Below, in pieces: positions 10,036 to 19,212 of a stretch of DNA of 64,000 nt. The stretch's first letter is position 1; the number at the start of each line of letters is the position of its first letter. The DNA comes from Mammaliicoccus sp. Dog046 (GTDB lineage Bacteria > Bacillota > Bacilli > Staphylococcales > Staphylococcaceae): assembly GCF_034039665.1 (NCBI RefSeq), contig NZ_CP120131.1, positions 1,412,446-1,476,445 on the forward strand. The letters are read 5' to 3'. A program made the position numbers and the translations under genes. A model generated the notes under the pieces. That model ran no database searches, had not been told where the DNA came from, and was given only the letters and a program-made list of their open reading frames with translations.

Positions 10036-10150
10036 TTCAATCACTCCTCTTAGTTTAATTAATATTTTAAACTTTTAAAAAAATAAATCAATAACACTTG
10101 CATTCATGCGCTAACTTGCTTTAAACTATTAAAGTATTGGAGGGATTTTT

Positions 10151-11242
10151 ATGCAACGCATATTTATCGTAGGGCTCGGTTTAATTGGAGGAAGTTTAAT
10201 ACAGAATATTAAATTTCATCATCCAAACATACATATCACAGGATATGATTATTTTGACAAACATTCAGAAATTGCACTATCAATGGGCATGATCGATGAA
10301 ATCGCAACTAATTTTGATTCAGCGGCTAGTCAAGCTGATTTAATTATACTCGCTACACCTGTTCAACAATCAATTGAATACGGTAAACGATTGCTTAACA
10401 TTGAAACGAAGCCTGGATTAATTGTGACGGATACAGGTAGCACTAAACTTGGACTCAGTTCGTTAGAATGCGCCCTTTTAAGTAAGGATATTCATTTAAT
10501 TGGCGGACATCCAATGGCAGGAAGTCATAAATCAGGCGTAATCAATGCTAAGAAACATTTGTTTGAAAATGCATACTACGTATTAATATTTGATAAAGAA
10601 GAAAATAAAGCAGCATACAGTGAAATTAAGTTACTTTTAGAACCAACAAAAGCAAAATTCTTAAAAATGTCTGCTAAAGAACATGATTATGTGACAGGTG
10701 TCGTGAGTCATTTCCCACATGTAATCGCATCTAGTTTAATTCATATGAATCAAGAAAATACGAACGTTTCCGAGAATGTAAAGACACTTGCAGCAGGAGG
10801 ATTTCGTGATATTACACGAATAGCAAGTAGTAATGCAGATATGTGGAGAGATATTACATTAGAAAACAAAGTACATTTAGTCACGTTGATGGAGAACTGG
10901 ATAGAACAAATGAAGCAAACAAAAGACCTTATTCAAGAAGGAAATCCAGCGCTCATCCATGATTTTTATCAATCAGCAAAGACATATAGAGATCAACTGC
11001 CCGTTAAAGAACAAGGTGCACTCACATCGACTTTCGATTTATATGTAGATATCCCAGATAAACCCGGTATGATCAGTGAAGTTACGAGAATATTAGGTCA
11101 AAGTGAAATATCAATTACAAACATTCGAATTTTAGAAGTACGAGAAGATATCATGGGGGCATTGAGATTAAGCTTTAAGTCCAGTAATGATAGAGACCGT
11201 GCAATAGAAGCATTAAATACATTTGATTCTTATACGTTGTAG
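10151..11242 (+). CDS. tyrA: Prephenate dehydrogenase with C-terminal ACT domain
   Basis: TyrA oxidatively decarboxylates prephenate to 4-hydroxyphenylpyruvate on the way to tyrosine. The NAD-binding loop GLGLIGGS is at residues 8-15, and the GGHPMAGSHKSG and VVSHFPH segments belong to the active site. The last 70 or so residues (DLYVDIPDKPGMISEVTRIL onward) form an ACT domain, which suggests amino-acid feedback, as in other Gram-positive TyrA proteins. The ribosome site GGAGG is well placed. It is a single-gene plus-strand unit, divergent from the M42 peptidase and closed by a terminator. Confidence 0.95.
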   Translation: MQRIFIVGLGLIGGSLIQNIKFHHPNIHITGYDYFDKHSEIALSMGMIDEIATNFDSAASQADLIILATPVQQSIEYGKRLLNIETKPGLIVTDTGSTKLGLSSLECALLSKDIHLIGGHPMAGSHKSGVINAKKHLFENAYYVLIFDKEENKAAYSEIKLLLEPTKAKFLKMSAKEHDYVTGVVSHFPHVIASSLIHMNQENTNVSENVKTLAAGGFRDITRIASSNADMWRDITLENKVHLVTLMENWIEQMKQTKDLIQEGNPALIHDFYQSAKTYRDQLPVKEQGALTSTFDLYVDIPDKPGMISEVTRILGQSEISITNIRILEVREDIMGALRLSFKSSNDRDRAIEALNTFDSYTL

Positions 11243-11260
11243 AAAATCAATATTTAAAAA

Positions 11261-11301
11261 AACACCCTTATTTATACTTTTCCGTATAAATAAAGGGTGT
11301 T
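11261..11301. terminator. Bidirectional terminator between tyrA and the DUF3169 gene
   Basis: The arms AACACCCTTATTTATAC and GTATAAATAAAGGGTGTT face each other around a short loop, with A runs before and T runs after. It serves two convergent genes. Confidence 0.9.
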
Positions 11302-11325
11302 TTTATAGTGATAATTAATAAGTCT

Positions 11326-12051
11326 TTATAAAGTTTCAGATACTTTTTTAGTGTAGTACATCGTATTGATTAAATATAATATGATCATCAGACTGACACT
11401 GAAAAATTGATTATTATTTGATGTCATTGAAAAAATTGATGCTATTGCTATCATGATGACAATCAATTGCTGGTTTAACGTATATGTTTTTTGAAGTGCT
11501 ACTAATGTTATATATTGTTCTCCACTATCCATCATATCAATTAATTTTTCATTTAATTTTTTATCTGTAAAATGTGGATAGTTGCGTTCTGGATATAATT
11601 TCTTTAATTTTTTGATATGTAGAAATGATATAGGCGCTGTTACAATTAATGCGATAATTGTGATTAGATATGCAATAACACTAAAATCAGTTGAGACGTT
11701 AATTATGATATTCAACATGATTAGGCCCACTGTCATAATTAAACCAATTAAAACTGGAGGATATATGAGTGTTCTCTCTAATTTCATTTCTATTTCATCT
11801 TCATTTTGAGTAGTTGTTTCAACTTTTCTATAATTATCAGCTTTTTTATATACACTTAATAACATCAATAAAAATAAGATATAAATACCTAAAAGTATTA
11901 AAATTGTTGTAACTGTTTGTAACTTATTCAATTTAAATTCAAATATATTAGAAGTTCCATCTAGCAAACTAGCTAATAATCCCCCACAAACGCCTCCGAT
12001 TATTAAATATAAGACGAAATTTCCTATAAACATTATTTTATTTCTCTTCAT
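11326..12051 (-). CDS. DUF3169-type integral membrane protein
   Basis: The 241-residue protein has about six hydrophobic segments: two near the N-terminus (from about residues 8 and 45), two in the middle (about 95-145) and two at the C-terminus. A charged cytoplasmic-looking stretch lies between the second and third. It resembles the DUF3169 family, whose function is unknown. Its start codon overlaps the stop of the XRE regulator upstream by 4 bp (ATGA), so the two are translationally coupled. Regulator plus membrane protein is a common small Firmicutes module. I infer that the regulator controls the pair, but the stimulus is unknown. Confidence 0.75.
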   Translation of the reverse strand: MKRNKIMFIGNFVLYLIIGGVCGGLLASLLDGTSNIFEFKLNKLQTVTTILILLGIYILFLLMLLSVYKKADNYRKVETTTQNEDEIEMKLERTLIYPPVLIGLIMTVGLIMLNIIINVSTDFSVIAYLITIIALIVTAPISFLHIKKLKKLYPERNYPHFTDKKLNEKLIDMMDSGEQYITLVALQKTYTLNQQLIVIMIAIASIFSMTSNNNQFFSVSLMIILYLINTMYYTKKVSETL

Positions 12052-12251
12052 AATTCATCCTCCTCAAAAATAAACACATCTTCCACTTTTTCTTTAAGTA
12101 TTCTTGCTATCTTTACAGCTGTTAAAACGGAAGGCATAAAATTATTCCTCTCTATTAACGATACTGTTTGTCTAGATATCCCTGCTCTTTTTGCTAACTC
12201 TGTTTGGTTAAATCCTTCACGAGCACGTAACTCTTTAACCCTATTTTTCAT
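12048..12251 (-). CDS. XRE-family helix-turn-helix regulator
   Basis: This 67-residue protein consists almost only of a Cro/C1-type HTH (VKELRAREGFNQTELAKRAG, then SRQTVSLIERN). The recognition helix lies around residues 27-38, followed by a short acidic tail. Such one-domain regulators (YozG/YvaO-like) usually repress their own operon. The overlapping start with the membrane protein and the repeated TTGTCA sites upstream support autoregulation. Confidence 0.88.
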   Translation of the reverse strand: MKNRVKELRAREGFNQTELAKRAGISRQTVSLIERNNFMPSVLTAVKIARILKEKVEDVFIFEEDEL

Positions 12252-12287
12252 TTCTCCACCACCTACATCCCTAAATATATATTATTA

Positions 12288-12338
12288 TTGTCATTTTGAC
12301 AACTATACTTGTCAAAATTAAACGTATTTTTGTCAAAA
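12288..12338. promoter_or_regulatory. Candidate operator of the XRE/DUF3169 unit: phased TTGTCA sites
   Basis: A perfect palindrome TTGTCATTTTGACAA lies at 12288-12302. TTGTCAAAA recurs at 12309 and again at 12330. The left half-sites therefore begin at 12288, 12309 and 12330, exactly 21 bp apart, which puts them on one face of the helix. They lie 37 bp and more upstream of the regulator start, where its promoter should be. Binding by the XRE protein is an inference. Confidence 0.6.
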
Positions 12339-12360
12339 ATATAAACTTTAAGATAAAAAA

Positions 12361-12389
12361 CGGCAATAAAGTCTATGACTTTATTGCCG
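12361..12389 (-). terminator. Terminator of the glycerate kinase gene
   Basis: A perfect 13-bp stem, CGGCAATAAAGTC/GACTTTATTGCCG with a 3-base loop, is followed on the minus strand by TTTTTT. It lies 30 bp past the glycerate kinase stop. Confidence 0.92.
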
Positions 12390-12419
12390 TTTGAAAATTT
12401 GAAACACGTATCGCAGTTT

Positions 12420-13556
12420 TTATTTAATCGATAGTATTCTATATATTTGTTCTGCTTGTTGCTCCAATAATATTTCTGTTTCAGTCATTGCTTTATCTAA
12501 AGTCATCGGTCCATTTGTAATACTAAATGCTGCTGTTAATCCTTGCTCATATAATTTATGAAGGTCTTTTTCAACGCCTCCAACTAATGCAATTACAGGA
12601 ATTTGATATTTACTTGCCAATTGACATAATCCAGAAATGACTTTTCCTCCTGCAGTTTGTCCATCAACTTTACCTTCACCCGTAAATATATAATCAAACT
12701 GTTCATTCTCTATTAATGTCTTTAAATTTACAAAGTCACTTACAAGTTCGATACCTTGTTTTAATGCAGCATTCAACAATGCAATCATGCCGCCTGCTGC
12801 TCCACCTGCCGCACCTGCACCTTCTAGTTGATGTATCGCGATACCTTTTTCTTTTTTAATAATATTAGCGAAATGCTCTAATGATTGATCGAGTTGTTTA
12901 ACCATTTCTGGTGTTGCACCTTTTTGAGGTCCAAATATATAACTTGCACCTTGTTCACCAATGAAAGGATTTTTTACATCACAAGCAATCTCAAAGTGTG
13001 CATCTTTTAACTGTGGTAATACTTGTGAATCATCAATTGTTGATAAATCATTTAAATATTGCCCACCATAAAGTAATTCATGTCCTTTATCATCAAAAAA
13101 CTGATATCCCAGTGCTTGTAATAATCCTACTCCTGCATCGTTAGTAGCACTGCCACCTAAACAAATAATAAAATGTTTAATTCCACTTTCTAATGCGTGC
13201 TTTATTAATAGACCAGACCCAAAGGAAGTTGTAATTAACGGGTTGAGTTCTTCTATTTTCAATAAATCTATGCCTGAACTTGTTGCTAGTTCTACTATTG
13301 CTGTTTTACCGTCTCCAGTAATACCGTATTCAGCCATCATCGGTCTTCCTAATGGATCTATACTTTGAACAGAAACGACGTCTCCTTCTGTTGCTTGAAC
13401 TAAATTGATCATTGTACCTTCTCCGCCATCAGCCATCGGAAGTAAAGTCGATTGAACGGTATCATCAACTGTTAAAATTCCCTTTTCAATCGATTTTGCT
13501 GTATTCAAAGCATCTAAACTACCTTTAAATGAATCTGGTGCTATTAATATTTTCAA
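12420..13556 (-). CDS. Glycerate kinase (GarK/GlxK family)
   Basis: The enzyme phosphorylates glycerate and feeds it into glycolysis. The family N-terminus KILIAPDSFKGSLDA is followed by MADGGEGT, CLGGSATNDAGVG, GAAGGAAGG and FTGEGKVDGQT. I start the frame at the TTG at 13556 because AAAGGGG lies 8 bases upstream. The ATG 45 bp earlier would add 15 residues that include that ribosome site. From TTG the protein is 378 residues, normal for the family. It appears to be a monocistronic unit with its own terminator. Confidence 0.9.
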   Translation of the reverse strand: MKILIAPDSFKGSLDALNTAKSIEKGILTVDDTVQSTLLPMADGGEGTMINLVQATEGDVVSVQSIDPLGRPMMAEYGITGDGKTAIVELATSSGIDLLKIEELNPLITTSFGSGLLIKHALESGIKHFIICLGGSATNDAGVGLLQALGYQFFDDKGHELLYGGQYLNDLSTIDDSQVLPQLKDAHFEIACDVKNPFIGEQGASYIFGPQKGATPEMVKQLDQSLEHFANIIKKEKGIAIHQLEGAGAAGGAAGGMIALLNAALKQGIELVSDFVNLKTLIENEQFDYIFTGEGKVDGQTAGGKVISGLCQLASKYQIPVIALVGGVEKDLHKLYEQGLTAAFSITNGPMTLDKAMTETEILLEQQAEQIYRILSIK

Positions 13557-13632
13557 CGTAACTACCCCTTTGTAAAATAATTTATGTAAATATTTTAACA
13601 TTTATATAATTATATTGGGATGTCATAAAAAA

Positions 13633-13660
13633 GAAACAGAGTCAAAAAGCACCCTGTTTC
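13633..13660 (-). terminator. Terminator of the VOC-family gene
   Basis: On the minus strand, GAAACAGGGT/ACTCTGTTTC with one G-T pair is followed by a run of six T. It lies 26 bp past the stop of the VOC gene. Confidence 0.85.
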
Positions 13661-13685
13661 ATAACGAATTTATTTAATTATTAAT

Positions 13686-14102
13686 TTATTCTTGGTGTGT
13701 AAAACATAAATCCCAACCAATACCAAATTTATCAATTAATTTTGCATAACTTTGACCCCAAAATGTTTTCTCAAGTGGCATTAATACTTGGCCACCTTCT
13801 TTGAAAATATTAAACACTTCAGTTAATTTTTCTTCTGTTTCAAACTCCAACACGACATATATATTGTGCGTCTTATGCAACGAATCATCATCATTCGGAA
13901 TATCTGAAAACATTAATAAATGACCATTTACGTCCAATTGTGCATGTATAATTCTATTAGAATCTTGTGCAGCACCCACATCTGCATCTCCATATGTTTG
14001 TGATTCTCTTACACTTCCATCTAGCGCTTCACTATAAAATGCCAAGGCTTCTTCGCAAGTACCGTTAAAGTAAAGATAAGGTGTAACTTGTTTAATCACC
14101 AT
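13686..14102 (-). CDS. VOC-superfamily protein, PhnB-like
   Basis: The 138-residue protein has the two paired beta-alpha-beta-beta-beta modules of the glyoxalase/VOC fold. The segment TPYLYFNGTCEEALAFYSEALDG is the typical PhnB/YycE-like opening, and the chain ends with FGIGWDLCF. Members of this group include PhnB of unknown function and some metalloenzymes. I see no residue set that fixes a reaction. It is a single gene with its own terminator. Confidence 0.75.
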   Translation of the reverse strand: MVIKQVTPYLYFNGTCEEALAFYSEALDGSVRESQTYGDADVGAAQDSNRIIHAQLDVNGHLLMFSDIPNDDDSLHKTHNIYVVLEFETEEKLTEVFNIFKEGGQVLMPLEKTFWGQSYAKLIDKFGIGWDLCFTHQE

Positions 14103-14180
14103 GCACCACTCCCTATATTTAATTGTGGGTCAAAATTAAGTATATAAATGCATATAAATTTTGTCAAATGTTAATATAGT

Positions 14181-15389
14181 TTACAAATTACTTACTTTAA
14201 GGAAATGATTTGTTCGAGTATCATTCCCTTCTTCTATTTTTAAATTTTCAATGATATCATTTCGTTCTTTTATAAATTCATGTTTAAAATGATTCAACTC
14301 TCTAGCTTGTTCAGGAACAAATTGTTCAAGTGCAATATAAATGGTATGATAATTTGCTTGCTTATCGCACATTTGTTCAGTGAAACTCCAAATTACTCTG
14401 AAGATATCCATCGCAATATTTGTGCCATCTTTCAGTGTATATTTCTTTTCGATAGTATCCTGATTTACTCCTTCAATTGAAAACATGATTGTTTTCGCAA
14501 GGATATCTCTTGATCTCAACTGCATGGATAATTTTTCTACGTTTTCAAGTATGATATTTTTTAATTCGTGCAATTGATACCCATCGCCTAATTGAACTTT
14601 ATTATGAATCAAAGGTTGATATATTGGATGCGTTTCATTAATGGAATTACTATCTATGCCATGACTATAGCTGTGCAACTTTATTCCTATATCCCCATAT
14701 AATTCTATTAAATTCTGTTTTGGATATTTAGCCAAATCACCGATTGTAAATATACCTAAACGATTTAAATCTCTTTGTATTCTTTCGTTATTACCCCACA
14801 TTTTACTTAAAGAATTTACAGGCCAAAGCTTGGATTTTATTTCTTTAGTTCTCCATTCAGCAATCATTGTATCTTGATTCACAGCATCTATATTTAATGC
14901 CATCTTACTTAAAAAAATATTAGACCCAATACCTATCGATAAACTTAACTGTGTTTCGTTTTCAATTTCTTTTATTAATTTATATGACATTGCTTTTGAA
15001 GTTATTTTATTCTCCTTACAAAACTGTGTAATATCGATAAATAGTTCATCCGTATCATGAAGTTGAATATCGTTACTGGAAACGTATTTAAATAATACTT
15101 TCATTATTTTAGAAAAACAGTTTGAATAAAATTTCATATTTGGATTAATTATATAGATGTCATTTCTATGAGGTATTTCAAATAGTCTCGAGCCTACTTT
15201 AACGCCTATTTCCTTTAAAGGTTCTGTTACAGCTATCACGATAGAACCTTGTCGCTTTGTATCTGATACAACAGCTAATTTCGTTTCAAGTGGATTTAAC
15301 CCCTTACTTATACATGACATATCTGCAAATAGTTGTTTTTGATTAATGCATAAAATATCCCGGTCTACGTTATGTCGATCATCATACAT
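14181..15389 (-). CDS. Y-family DNA polymerase homologue (UmuC/ImpB-like), probably catalytically altered
   Basis: The 402-residue chain follows the UmuC/DinB layout: palm and fingers (SDTKRQGSIVIAVTEPLK, VGSRLFEIP), the DTDELFIDIT carboxylate motif, a helix-hairpin-helix thumb (RLGIFTIGDLAKYP) and a little-finger domain. In active Y-family polymerases the first motif is a metal-binding Asp followed by two aromatics (typically IDMKSFFAS). Here it reads CINQKQLFAD, with Asn16 where the Asp belongs and several neighbouring changes. A LexA box lies 44 bp upstream of the start, so SOS control is likely. It is a candidate translesion polymerase or a non-catalytic derivative. I recall a UmuC homologue at this place in S. 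aureus. Confidence 0.85.
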   Translation of the reverse strand: MYDDRHNVDRDILCINQKQLFADMSCISKGLNPLETKLAVVSDTKRQGSIVIAVTEPLKEIGVKVGSRLFEIPHRNDIYIINPNMKFYSNCFSKIMKVLFKYVSSNDIQLHDTDELFIDITQFCKENKITSKAMSYKLIKEIENETQLSLSIGIGSNIFLSKMALNIDAVNQDTMIAEWRTKEIKSKLWPVNSLSKMWGNNERIQRDLNRLGIFTIGDLAKYPKQNLIELYGDIGIKLHSYSHGIDSNSINETHPIYQPLIHNKVQLGDGYQLHELKNIILENVEKLSMQLRSRDILAKTIMFSIEGVNQDTIEKKYTLKDGTNIAMDIFRVIWSFTEQMCDKQANYHTIYIALEQFVPEQARELNHFKHEFIKERNDIIENLKIEEGNDTRTNHFLKVSNL

Positions 15390-15432
15390 TTAATCACCTT
15401 CCATCTTCGAATAATTGTATTTATATTATATA

Positions 15433-15446
15433 CGAACATACGTTCT
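15433..15446. promoter_or_regulatory. LexA (SOS) box of the Y-family polymerase gene
   Basis: CGAACATACGTTCT fits the Gram-positive LexA consensus CGAACRNRYGTTYG at 13 of 14 positions. It lies about 44 bp upstream of the polymerase start. The match is direct from sequence; regulation is inferred. Confidence 0.85.
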
Positions 15447-15474
15447 ATTTCAAGTAGAATTCATTCATAAAAAA

Positions 15475-15509
15475 AGACATCTCAAATGCCTTTAGCATTC
15501 GAAATGTCT
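15475..15509 (-). terminator. Terminator of the spo0M-like gene
   Basis: On the minus strand, AGACATTTCGAATGC pairs imperfectly with GCATTTGAGATGTCT and is followed by seven T. Confidence 0.85.
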
Positions 15510-15534
15510 AGATTTGATTTATTTAATGAAAATA

Positions 15535-15939
15535 TTATCTCTGTATGACTAATCTTTCTTCGTCATCAGCACCCATGGATTGATCAATATGCACATGTGT
15601 CTTTAAAAAGATTTCATCGGGTTCTCCTTTAAATTCAATATGTTCTAATTTGAATTCAAATTCATACTCTTGACGATCTTTCTTTTTTATTAGAAAAGCT
15701 TTTTTAATTTTATGCTCGTGTAAAATATGATCAAATTCTGAAAAGTCACTATCCTCATCTTGATTATTCACACGTTCAATCAAAGACAATTTAATATATT
15801 CGACTTTTAAATCGCATGATCCACCTTTAAATATTACTTTACCTTTAATAGGTTCTTCTTCATTAAAAGTAGTTTTTTCTAGTCGTGTATCGATGGTTAA
15901 ATTACCGATACCAATCGAGGTAAGTAATTTTTCAAACAT
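15535..15939 (-). CDS. Spo0M-like (SpoOM) arrestin-fold protein, short form
   Basis: The 134-residue protein matches the N-terminal half of Spo0M, an arrestin-like beta sandwich (MFEKLLTSIGIGNLTIDTRL, then PIKGKVIFKGG and KVEYIKLSLIERV). Bacillus Spo0M, which affects sporulation and cytoskeletal interactions, is about twice as long. The staphylococcal versions I recall are also about 130 residues. Staphylococci do not sporulate, so the role here is unknown. It has a GGAGG-type ribosome site and its own terminator, and sits between mqo and the polymerase gene. Confidence 0.75.
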   Translation of the reverse strand: MFEKLLTSIGIGNLTIDTRLEKTTFNEEEPIKGKVIFKGGSCDLKVEYIKLSLIERVNNQDEDSDFSEFDHILHEHKIKKAFLIKKKDRQEYEFEFKLEHIEFKGEPDEIFLKTHVHIDQSMGADDEERLVIQR

Positions 15940-15995
15940 AAATCATATCCTCCTAATTGTTCATTAAGGATAGTTTAACCTTTATATTTAAAAAT

Positions 15996-16040
15996 TTAAA
16001 GAGCATATTTCATTTTTCTAAAATGAAATATGCTCTTTAA
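15996..16040 (-). terminator. Terminator after mqo
   Basis: A 20-bp perfect stem begins TTAAAGAGCATATTTCATTT with a 5-base loop. It lies 22 bp past the mqo stop. The flanking U tract is short, but the stem is long and isolated. Confidence 0.8.
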
Positions 16041-16062
16041 TTGTAACTTACTGATATCTTAT

Positions 16063-17547
16063 TTATTTATACAATCCTAACGCCTTAGATGTTGATGTAT
16101 TTATTTCATCAAACAAACTTGGATTGTCTGTTAAATTAAGTCTAAATGATGGAATCATTTTCTTAATTTCAGTTTCCCATGATGCAAATTCTTGTGGGAA
16201 ACATTTTTCAAGTAATTGTAACATGACATGAACCGCTGTAGATGCACCTGGTGAAGCACCTAATAAAGCTGAAATTGTACCGTCCTCACTTGTTACAAGC
16301 TCTGTACCGAATTGTAATGTACCTTTTCCGCCATCTTTAGTGTCTTTAATCACTTGTACACGTTGTCCAGCGATAACTACATCCCAATCTTCTAGTTTTG
16401 CTGTAGGAATAAATGCTTTTAGTTCTTCTAGTCTTTTTTCATTAGATAACATCACTTGCTCTACTAAATATTTAGTTAATCCTATTTCTTTAAACCCGGC
16501 AGACAACATCGTAAAGATATTATTAGGTTTTACAGAACCGATTAAGTCTAAGTTTGATCCTGTCTTTAAGAATTTTGGTGAAAAGCCAGCAAATGGCCCG
16601 AAAAGTAATGATCGTTTACCTTCAATGTATCGTGTATCTAAATGCGGTACTGACATTGGTGGTGCACCTACTTTAGCTTTACCGTATACTTTCGCGTCGT
16701 GTTTAGCAATAACTTCTTCGTTATTACATACCATAAATAAACCACTTACAGGGAATCCACCTATATTAGATGCTTCTTTGATGCCTGTTTTTTGCAATAA
16801 TGGTAAACTTCCGCCACCTGCACCAATAAACACAAAATTAGCATTGTGATATTCTGTTTTTTTCGTTTCATGATTATAAATCTTCAATTGCCAAGTCTTA
16901 TCTTGGTTTTGTCTAATATGCTGTACAGACTGATTATAATTTAGTTCAACGCCATTGTTATTTAAATCATCTAATAATGCACGTGTTAAATTACCAAAAT
17001 TGACATCTGTACCAGACTCAATCTTAGTTGCTGCAACACGTTCATCTTTAGCTCGTTCTTCCATCATAAGTGGCATCCAATGTTTTAATGTCTCATAATC
17101 ATCAGTAAAAGTCATGCCAGGAAACAATGGATTACTAGATAATGCTTCACAACGTTTTTTAAGAAACTGTACATTATTCTCACCTTGTACGAAACTGATA
17201 TGTGGCACCGGACGAATAAACGATTCTGGTTGTTTCAACTTACCTTTATTAACTAGATAAGTCCAAAATTGTTTTGAAAGCTGAAATTGTTCATTGATAC
17301 TAATCGCTTTATCAATATTAACCGATCCATCCGCCTCTTCTTTCGTATAATTCATTTCACATAATGCTGAGTGTCCTGTACCAGCATTATTCCATTCATT
17401 TGAACTTTCTTCGGCTGGTTTTGACAATTTCTCAAATAATTTAATCTCCAAATTTGGTGATAGTTCTTTAAGCATTGTACCTAAAGTGGCACTCATTATG
17501 CCCCCACCAATTAATATTACATCTGTTTTCTTATGTAAAGCATTCAT
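16063..17547 (-). CDS. mqo: Malate:quinone oxidoreductase
   Basis: Mqo is a membrane-associated FAD enzyme that oxidises malate to oxaloacetate and passes electrons to menaquinone. It can replace soluble malate dehydrogenase in the TCA cycle. The 494-residue chain opens with the FAD-binding [15 protein letters not shown]. Family segments include [50 protein letters not shown] and the C-terminal [17 protein letters not shown]-like element (17636-17641) lies about 90 bp upstream. Staphylococci often have a second Mqo, so this may be either paralogue. Confidence 0.94.
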   Translation of the reverse strand: MNALHKKTDVILIGGGIMSATLGTMLKELSPNLEIKLFEKLSKPAEESSNEWNNAGTGHSALCEMNYTKEEADGSVNIDKAISINEQFQLSKQFWTYLVNKGKLKQPESFIRPVPHISFVQGENNVQFLKKRCEALSSNPLFPGMTFTDDYETLKHWMPLMMEERAKDERVAATKIESGTDVNFGNLTRALLDDLNNNGVELNYNQSVQHIRQNQDKTWQLKIYNHETKKTEYHNANFVFIGAGGGSLPLLQKTGIKEASNIGGFPVSGLFMVCNNEEVIAKHDAKVYGKAKVGAPPMSVPHLDTRYIEGKRSLLFGPFAGFSPKFLKTGSNLDLIGSVKPNNIFTMLSAGFKEIGLTKYLVEQVMLSNEKRLEELKAFIPTAKLEDWDVVIAGQRVQVIKDTKDGGKGTLQFGTELVTSEDGTISALLGASPGASTAVHVMLQLLEKCFPQEFASWETEIKKMIPSFRLNLTDNPSLFDEINTSTSKALGLYK

Positions 17548-17921
17548 AATTAACTACAGAGCCCCTTTCAATATTAACGTATTCAACTGTTTAGATGTCC
17601 ATAAAATTTATTGAAATATTCTATGTATTAACTCTATTATAAACCTTATAGATTCATTAAAAAAGTGACAATCAGTTCTCGAGGTGTAATTTCTTAATAT
17701 AATACTTAAATTACATTAAATTAGTCGCTAAAAAGTATAACATAATTAACATATCCACTTCATTAGTATAACATATTTCCTTAAATGCTTGTTTTGCTAT
17801 TTTCAAAAAACATTTAAAGTTTACATAATAATATTATGATTTGTTTTAAAATATGGTTATACATGAGAAATTGTGGTATTTACGTGTTATAATCTAATAA
17901 AATTAAATAAAGGAGTTACAT
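17548..17921. other. Divergent intergenic region between mqo and the CDF transporter gene
   Basis: This 374-bp AT-rich stretch holds no convincing gene. I see a -10-like TATAAT for mqo on the minus strand (17636-17641). For the plus-strand transporter gene there is an extended -10 TGTTATAAT (17885-17893) followed by AAAGGAG before the start. No operator or hairpin stands out. Confidence 0.6.
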
Positions 17922-18935
17922 ATGAATAGTTTGATAAGTTTATTAAAAAAAGGAAGTATGTCGTCCCTTTCTGCAGCCATTGTTAACTTTATATTAGGTT
18001 GTTTGAAATTGGTAGCATTCATTTTCACTGGCAATATTGCGATGTTTGCAGAAATGATGCACTCATTCGGTGACGCTGCAAACCAACTTTTCGTCTTTTT
18101 AGGTTCTGCATTCTCAAAAAGAAGCCCTAATCAGAAATTCCCACTTGGCTATGGTAGATTAATTAACCTTGTTTGTTTAATCGCCGTCATTATTGTAGGT
18201 ATTCTTTCTTATGAAACAGTAAAAGAAGGTATCCATCACATTGTGCATCCGAATAACACTGACGGTCCACAATTATTTTTCTGGATCAATATTGGCGTAC
18301 TAGCAATTGGGATTGTTCTTGAAGGTATGGTCTTAAGAAAAGCTGGTAAAGAAATTTTAGAAGAAGCTGGAGAAAGTCATGCTGGATTTTTAGCACCATT
18401 TACTAAAAGTTATTTACTTATTAGTAAAGCTAAACCTGCCACAAAATTAGTATTCATGGAAGATACAGTTGCTACTGGTGGTGGTGTGATTGCGGTCTTA
18501 TCTATTATCATCGCCAGAATTACAGGTTTAGGAATGTTAGAAGGTATTGCCTCTGTATTAATCGGACTTATGATGTTCATCATCGTTGGCATAATATTTA
18601 TAGAAAATTCACAAGGTGTGTTAGGTATTGCAGACCACGAAACAGAAATTCACGCATCTAGAGTAATACTTGACGATAAATCTATCGCTGATATTAAAAG
18701 ACTTGCCGTAATTAAAGAAGGAGAGTCTTTACACGTTGAGGCTTTACTTGAAGTAAATCAGAATTTTACACTTAAACAGTTGTCAGAAATACGAAAACGG
18801 ATTATATTAAAACTGTTAACATTATCTCATGTTGAAGATGTAAACATTGAATTCATTGAAGATGATGGACAACAAGACTGGAATGGTGATTCAGGCCCTT
18901 CAGCAAATATTAATTATGACAAGGAGCGTTTATAA
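17922..18935 (+). CDS. Cation diffusion facilitator family transporter
   Basis: This 337-residue protein has the CDF layout. Five to six membrane segments lie in the first 230 residues, with metal-site signatures EMMHSFGDAANQ (helix 2) and FMEDTVATGG (helix 5). A C-terminal cytoplasmic alpha-beta domain (IADIKRLAVIKEGESLHVEALLE) follows. Family members export zinc, manganese, iron or cobalt in exchange for protons. Each signature has one histidine or glutamate in place of the commoner two-aspartate pattern, so the metal cannot be named. Its stop overlaps the start of the tautomerase gene by one base. Confidence 0.85.
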   Translation: MNSLISLLKKGSMSSLSAAIVNFILGCLKLVAFIFTGNIAMFAEMMHSFGDAANQLFVFLGSAFSKRSPNQKFPLGYGRLINLVCLIAVIIVGILSYETVKEGIHHIVHPNNTDGPQLFFWINIGVLAIGIVLEGMVLRKAGKEILEEAGESHAGFLAPFTKSYLLISKAKPATKLVFMEDTVATGGGVIAVLSIIIARITGLGMLEGIASVLIGLMMFIIVGIIFIENSQGVLGIADHETEIHASRVILDDKSIADIKRLAVIKEGESLHVEALLEVNQNFTLKQLSEIRKRIILKLLTLSHVEDVNIEFIEDDGQQDWNGDSGPSANINYDKERL

Positions 18936-19120
18936 TGCCAATCGTAAATATTAAACTTATTGAAGGTAGATCAGACGAACAAATTAAAGGATTAGTAAAA
19001 GATGTAACTGAAGCAGTTCATCAAAATGCTAATGCACCTAAAGAAAGCATTCAAGTTATCATTGAAGAAATGAAACCTGAACATTATGGTGTTGCAGGCG
19101 TACGTAAATCAGATTCATAA
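18935..19120 (+). CDS. 4-oxalocrotonate tautomerase family protein
   Basis: The 61-residue protein begins PIVNIKLIEGRSDEQIKGL after the initiator Met, giving the catalytic amino-terminal Pro1 of the 4-OT/YwhB family. Small tautomerases of this kind form hexamers and act on enol/keto acids; the natural substrate in staphylococci is not known. Start and stop share a base with the CDF gene (TAATG), so both are one operon. A strong terminator follows. Confidence 0.9.
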   Translation: MPIVNIKLIEGRSDEQIKGLVKDVTEAVHQNANAPKESIQVIIEEMKPEHYGVAGVRKSDS

Positions 19121-19129
19121 AATAATATA

Positions 19130-19170
19130 AAACAAAGCGGCTAGTATATCGTATCCTAGCCGCTTTGTTT
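19130..19170. terminator. Bidirectional terminator between the tautomerase gene and msrR
   Basis: AAACAAAGCGGCTAG and CTAGCCGCTTTGTTT form a 15-bp perfect stem between convergent genes. Confidence 0.92.
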
Positions 19171-19212
19171 ACATAGATTTTAATTTCTTATTATCTTGTA
19201 AATTCATTGAAA

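Noticed and set aside
16340-16849. Plus-strand frame of 169 codons opposite mqo
   Set aside because: Antisense to a complete, motif-bearing Mqo; long only because of codon bias on the other strand.
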